From an uncultured Acidimicrobiales bacterium (GTDB lineage: Bacteria; Actinomycetota; Acidimicrobiia; Acidimicrobiales; UBA10347): a stretch of 9,970 nucleotides of DNA. The notes under the pieces are model-generated. The model was given only the letters and a program-made list of their open reading frames with translations, did not search any database and was not told where the DNA came from. The stretch spans positions 1 through 9,970 of the forward strand of contig CALDGN010000437.1 in NCBI GenBank assembly GCA_937942965.1, in the 5' to 3' direction. The stretch's first letter is position 1; each line of letters starts with the position of its first letter. Position numbers and translations under genes: made by a program. Below are positions 7,324-9,970 of this stretch, piece by piece.

Positions 7324-8331
7324 CTATGCGCCGAGCTCAGCGCGCAGTGCGGCCTTGTCGCTGTCGTCGAGCCAAGCCGCGTCGATGGCGTTGTCGCGGA
7401 TCTTGAGCATCGTGGCCTCGTCGAAATCGAAGGCGGATGCAACTCGCTCGTACTCATCCGCTAGGTCGAAGCGGAAGAACGTCGGGTCGTCGCTGTTCAG
7501 CGTGACGAGCGCTCCGGCGTCGAGTTGCTTGGCGAACGGGTGCGCCTCGAGTGACTCAACAATGTTCAGCTCGACGTTCGAGCTTGGACAACTCGTCAAC
7601 GGAATCTGCTCGTCAACGACGCGCTTCACGAGGTCGGGCAGATCGAGGAGGCGGGTGCCGTGGTCGATGCGATCGACGCCAGCCTCGACCATGATGGCGA
7701 TGTTCTCCGCCGGCCCATCTTCGCCGCAGTGGAAGCACGTCTTGAGGCCCATCTTCTTTGCCTCGCTGATCAGCGGCTCGAACATGTGGTGATCGACACC
7801 ACGTTCGGTGCTGTCGCCGCCGATCCCGAGCAAGATGTCGCGGTCCGCGACCCGCGCTACTTCAAGAAGTGCCATGGCTGGGCCGATGCCCTTGGGCTTG
7901 TCGATGTCCATGATCAGTCGAGTCCGCACGCCGTGATCGGCTTCGCCATCGGCGATGCCGGCCACGATTCCTGACCACATGGTGTCGAATCGAATACCGC
8001 GGTCGAGATGGAACCCCGGCGAGAAGAACATCTCGCGATAGCGCGTCCCGGCGGCGGCTGCATCCTCGGCAGCTTCGTAGGCCAGGCGATGGAAGTCTTC
8101 GGCCTCGACGAATGCCGAGCACACGGTGGCGAACGCGGCCAAGAAGTCGGCAAGCGACTCGTAGGTATAGAGATCATCTGGATCGTCGACGCCCAACGGC
8201 ACGCCGTGTTTCGCAGCGAGCTCCGCGACCGTCGCGGCCCGAGCGGTGCCTTCGACATGGCAGTGCAGCTCGACCTTTGGAAGGAGGCGCAACGGGGCGT
8301 CGTCGGCCGCAGAACGAGGGGCATTCGTCAT
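7324..8331 (-). CDS. Adenosine/adenine deaminase family protein
   Basis: Zinc-dependent amidohydrolase of COG1816 (PF00962), 335 residues, replacing an exocyclic amino group of a purine by oxygen. Metal and catalytic residues are present: His23 and His25 (ELHCH), His201 with Glu204 (HCGE), His224 (DRIDHG), Asp281-Asp282 (NSDDP). Several parts look more like the adenine deaminase branch than classical adenosine deaminase: FFSPGFHLDRGIRF (102-115), GIGGDSTERG (169-178) where adenosine deaminases usually have an L-A-G-D-E type segment, and HCGEDGPAENI (201-211). I judge this from memory of the families, so substrate remains open: adenine, adenosine, or an N6-modified purine. ATG 8331 is the first possible start, as an in-frame stop lies 9 bases upstream. 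It sits 106 bases after the dehydrogenase and 3 bases before the MFS gene. Confidence 0.92.
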   Translation of the reverse strand: MTNAPRSAADDAPLRLLPKVELHCHVEGTARAATVAELAAKHGVPLGVDDPDDLYTYESLADFLAAFATVCSAFVEAEDFHRLAYEAAEDAAAAGTRYREMFFSPGFHLDRGIRFDTMWSGIVAGIADGEADHGVRTRLIMDIDKPKGIGPAMALLEVARVADRDILLGIGGDSTERGVDHHMFEPLISEAKKMGLKTCFHCGEDGPAENIAIMVEAGVDRIDHGTRLLDLPDLVKRVVDEQIPLTSCPSSNVELNIVESLEAHPFAKQLDAGALVTLNSDDPTFFRFDLADEYERVASAFDFDEATMLKIRDNAIDAAWLDDSDKAALRAELGA

Positions 8332-8437
8332 GGCCCGAGCCTAAGTCACCCGCCCCTGCGACTCGGTTCGAGGCCGCACTGTCACCCAGAGTTAACGCGC
8401 CGAAACACAACTGAGCGGTGGGGCGCAGAGACCTGAG
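8332..8437 (-). other. Gap between dehydrogenase and deaminase genes
   Basis: This 106-base gap in the minus-strand gene series holds the candidate deaminase -10 box and the palindrome GTTAAC (8391-8396). I see no strong terminator for the dehydrogenase. The gap is long enough for the deaminase and MFS genes to form their own transcription unit, though read-through from the dehydrogenase is equally possible. Confidence 0.4.
8338..8343 (-). promoter_or_regulatory. Candidate -10 box for leaderless deaminase transcription
   Basis: On the minus strand TAGGCT (TANNNT type) ends 6 bases before ATG 8331, so a transcript would begin at or next to the start codon. No ribosome binding site is visible between them, and leaderless genes are common in actinobacteria. 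I could not find a convincing -35 box. Confidence 0.35.
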
Positions 8438-9493
8438 CTAGAGGGGCAGGGCGGTGGAGAAGTCGGGGATGCCTTCCCAGCGGCCGGCGTTGCCGCTGGC
8501 GCGCATGACGGCGATGGTCTTGATGACCTCGGGGTTCGCGAGTCCGTGCGGCGCTGCCTCGCCGGTGAGAACCCGGATCACGTTCTCGGCCTGACGCTTG
8601 GTGCATTGGTCGAGGAACGTCGGGGAGAACCCTGCGACATGCGGCGTCATGATGCAGTTCGGCAACGTGAGCAGCCGATCATCCGACGGAATCGGTTCGA
8701 CCTCGGCCACATCGAGGGCTGCCGATTCGATCGTGCCATTCGCGAGCGCATCGGCCAGCGCCGCCCCGTCGACGATCGGCCCACGAGCCGTGTTGACCAG
8801 AATCGCGGTCGGCTTCATCAGCGCCAACGTCTCGGCATTGATCAAGTGCCGGGTCTCTTGAGTCGCCGAGCAATGAATACTCACGTAGTCCGAGACGGCC
8901 AAGACCTCTTCGAGCGGCAACAGATCCACGCCCATCGTTTCGGCCGTGCTCGGATGCACGTGCGGATCGGCCGCCACGATGCGAGCCGGCCCGAACCCAC
9001 GCACCCGGTTCGCGAACGCCCGACCGATGTCGCCGAAGCCGATGATGCCGACCGTGTGGCCAGCGATCCGTCGCACCGACTCCAGGTAGTGCACCGTCAG
9101 CGCCCGGTCCTCGGCCCAGGCACCAGCGCGAGTCGTCCGGATCGCGTCAGGCAGATGGCGAGTCAGCGCCAACAACATCGCCATGGCGTGGTCGGCGACC
9201 TCGGCCGTGTTCACACCCGGCACGTTGCAGGCCAGGATCCCGAGTTCGGCGGCCGCGGCGAGGTCGATCGAGTCGACACCGACACCCATGCGGCTCACAA
9301 CCTTGAGGTTCGGGCACGCCTCGAGCACACGCCGATTCGTCAGCGGCTTGGTGCCGATCGTCGCACCGTCGGCATCACGCAACAGGTCGATGAACTCGTC
9401 TTCGGTGGCGATCGGTTCCTCCACAACCTCGAACCCAGCCGCTTCGAGTAGGTCGACCCGGCTCCATGGGCTGGCTTGGACTGCGACCTTCAT
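8438..9493 (-). CDS. D-isomer-specific 2-hydroxyacid dehydrogenase (phosphoglycerate dehydrogenase/CtBP-like)
   Basis: Cytoplasmic NAD(P)-dependent dehydrogenase, 351 residues, interconverting a D-2-hydroxyacid and its 2-keto acid. The substrate-binding half carries SRMGVGVDSIDL (67-78). The nucleotide-binding half carries GFGDIG (152-157) with Asp176 at the end of the second strand, which favours NAD. The catalytic triad is Arg237 (NTARG), Glu266 (EVEP) and His285 (TPHVAG). Without the long C-terminal ACT region it is not a full-length type I SerA; glyoxylate/hydroxypyruvate reductase or a CtBP-like enzyme is as likely. The frame stays open to 9832, but ATG 9493 is chosen because AGGAGG precedes it by 6 bases, the protein begins with the expected first strand (MKVAVQ), and a longer form would overlap the divergent gene. 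Link to purine breakdown (glyoxylate handling) is only a guess. Confidence 0.92.
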   Translation of the reverse strand: MKVAVQASPWSRVDLLEAAGFEVVEEPIATEDEFIDLLRDADGATIGTKPLTNRRVLEACPNLKVVSRMGVGVDSIDLAAAAELGILACNVPGVNTAEVADHAMAMLLALTRHLPDAIRTTRAGAWAEDRALTVHYLESVRRIAGHTVGIIGFGDIGRAFANRVRGFGPARIVAADPHVHPSTAETMGVDLLPLEEVLAVSDYVSIHCSATQETRHLINAETLALMKPTAILVNTARGPIVDGAALADALANGTIESAALDVAEVEPIPSDDRLLTLPNCIMTPHVAGFSPTFLDQCTKRQAENVIRVLTGEAAPHGLANPEVIKTIAVMRASGNAGRWEGIPDFSTALPL

Positions 9494-9499
9494 GCTGTG

Positions 9500-9505
9500 C
9501 CTCCT
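9500..9505 (-). promoter_or_regulatory. Ribosome binding site fixing the dehydrogenase start
   Basis: On the minus strand a perfect AGGAGG lies 6 bases before ATG 9493. It decides this start over the longer open frame reaching 9832. Confidence 0.85.
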
Positions 9506-9527
9506 GCGGCGAGTGACGACCGCCAGG

Positions 9528-9554
9528 TTGTCGCATGCGCACCCATGCGAACAA
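9528..9554. promoter_or_regulatory. Dyad and direct repeat in the divergent promoter region, possible operator
   Basis: TCGCATG (9531-9537) and CATGCGA (9544-9550) are a perfect 7-bp inverted repeat separated by 6 bases. With one unpaired A (9551), TTG (9528-9530) and CAA (9552-9554) extend it. CATGCG also occurs as a direct repeat at 9534-9539 and 9544-9549, exactly 10 bases apart. It lies between the dehydrogenase and oxidoreductase starts, about 35 and 60 bases from them, where a regulator of both genes could bind. No regulator gene is in the window. Confidence 0.4.
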
Positions 9555-9601
9555 TCCGGAGGCCTTGGCCGCACGCCTTCAGCGGATCCAGGGTCCGGAA
9601 C

Positions 9602-9607
9602 TAGCGT
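9602..9607 (+). promoter_or_regulatory. Candidate -10 box for leaderless oxidoreductase transcription
   Basis: TAGCGT (TANNNT type) ends 7 bases before GTG 9615, the right distance for a transcript starting at the start codon. Only a poor AGG (9609-9611) is available as a ribosome binding site. The -35 region is not recognisable. Confidence 0.35.
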
Positions 9608-9614
9608 CAGGCGC

Positions 9615-9970
9615 GTGAAGATTCGTATGGCCGTCGCCAGCTCCAACACCCCCGCCGACGCGGAAGGGCTGGCGAACCTGGTCGATGGCCTCGAGGCACG
9701 TCGCTTCGACACGCTGTGGCTGTCGGACACGCCGTTGACGACCGCAGTCGAGCCCCTGATGGCACTCGCCATCGCGTCGGCACGCACCACCCGCCTCAAA
9801 CTCGGCACCAATGTCGTGATCCCCGGCCGCAACCCACTTCACCTGGCTAAGGAGCTCGCCCACCTCGACCGGCTCAGCAACGGCCGCCTGCTGCTGGCGT
9901 TCATGCCGGGCATCGGATCGCCGACCGAGCGCGCTGCCCTCGGCGTGACCGGCGTCGACCGCAACAAGCG
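9615..9970 (+). CDS. Luciferase-like (LLM class) flavin/F420-dependent oxidoreductase, 3' end outside the window
   Basis: The first 118 residues of a luciferase-like TIM-barrel enzyme (PF00296), using FMN or, often in actinobacteria, coenzyme F420. Visible are strand 1 (IRMAVASS), FDTLWLSD (about residues 33-40), then SARTTRLKLGTNVV followed by PGRNPLHLAKELAHLDRLSNGRLLL. That last order (G-T, then P-L-x-x-A-K, then L-D-x-L-S-x-G-R) is the family's most reliable hallmark. The start is GTG 9615, giving VKIRM; the in-frame ATG at 9627 would cut into strand 1. It is divergent from the dehydrogenase with 121 bases between starts and carries a possible leaderless promoter. The frame is open to the last base, so cofactor and substrate cannot be judged. 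Confidence 0.87.
   Translation, partial: MKIRMAVASSNTPADAEGLANLVDGLEARRFDTLWLSDTPLTTAVEPLMALAIASARTTRLKLGTNVVIPGRNPLHLAKELAHLDRLSNGRLLLAFMPGIGSPTERAALGVTGVDRNK

Noticed and set aside
8397..8426. GCGCC/GGCGC pairing after the dehydrogenase stop as a terminator
   Set aside because: A 5-bp stem with a 20-base loop and no T-run on the minus strand is too weak.
8546..9451. 301-codon open frame antisense to the dehydrogenase gene
   Set aside because: Arg-rich shadow of a gene whose catalytic residues and ribosome binding site are all visible.
9494..9832. 5' extension of the dehydrogenase frame to 9832
   Set aside because: The extra N-terminus resembles no dehydrogenase, overlaps the divergent luciferase-like gene, and ATG 9493 has a perfect ribosome binding site.

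Overview
The window is GC-rich DNA (judged by eye) with densely packed genes and strong G/C preference at third codon positions. GTG starts, short gaps, candidate leaderless starts and a luciferase-like flavin/F420-type oxidoreductase suggest a high-GC actinobacterium, possibly of the Acidimicrobiia/Ilumatobacter kind. That placement is inference: there is no rRNA or other marker gene here. I see eight protein genes and no RNA genes, CRISPR arrays, insertion sequences or prophage genes. No gap exceeds about 125 bases.

Positions 1-5870 (+ strand) hold one probable operon: a BMP-family (BmpA/PnrA/NupN type) lipoprotein, cut by the left edge; a double-domain ABC ATPase (NupO type); two BPD_transp_2 permeases (NupP and NupQ types); and an isopenicillin-N-synthase-like Fe(II) oxygenase. 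The permeases are joined to their upstream genes by ATGA overlaps, and the oxygenase follows 16 bases later with a clear ribosome binding site. Families of this layout import purine nucleosides or related bases, so the oxygenase probably acts on the imported compound. A strong hairpin spans the lipoprotein-ATPase gap and pairs with the ATPase start codon.

Positions 5860-9493 (- strand) hold, in transcription order, a D-2-hydroxyacid dehydrogenase, an adenosine/adenine deaminase family protein and a DHA2-type MFS transporter. The last two are separated by only 3 bases. The MFS gene meets the oxygenase tail to tail with an 11-base overlap. At the right edge a divergent luciferase-like oxidoreductase begins and runs out of the window. 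A dyad that could be an operator lies between it and the dehydrogenase.

Read together, a nucleoside/base importer, an oxygenase and a purine deaminase suggest a locus for uptake and breakdown of a purine or modified nucleobase. The roles of the dehydrogenase, MFS protein and flavin enzyme in this are not shown by the sequence. The least ordinary points are the oxygenase lacking the usual RxS arginine, the start-codon hairpin, and adenine-deaminase-like motifs in the deaminase.
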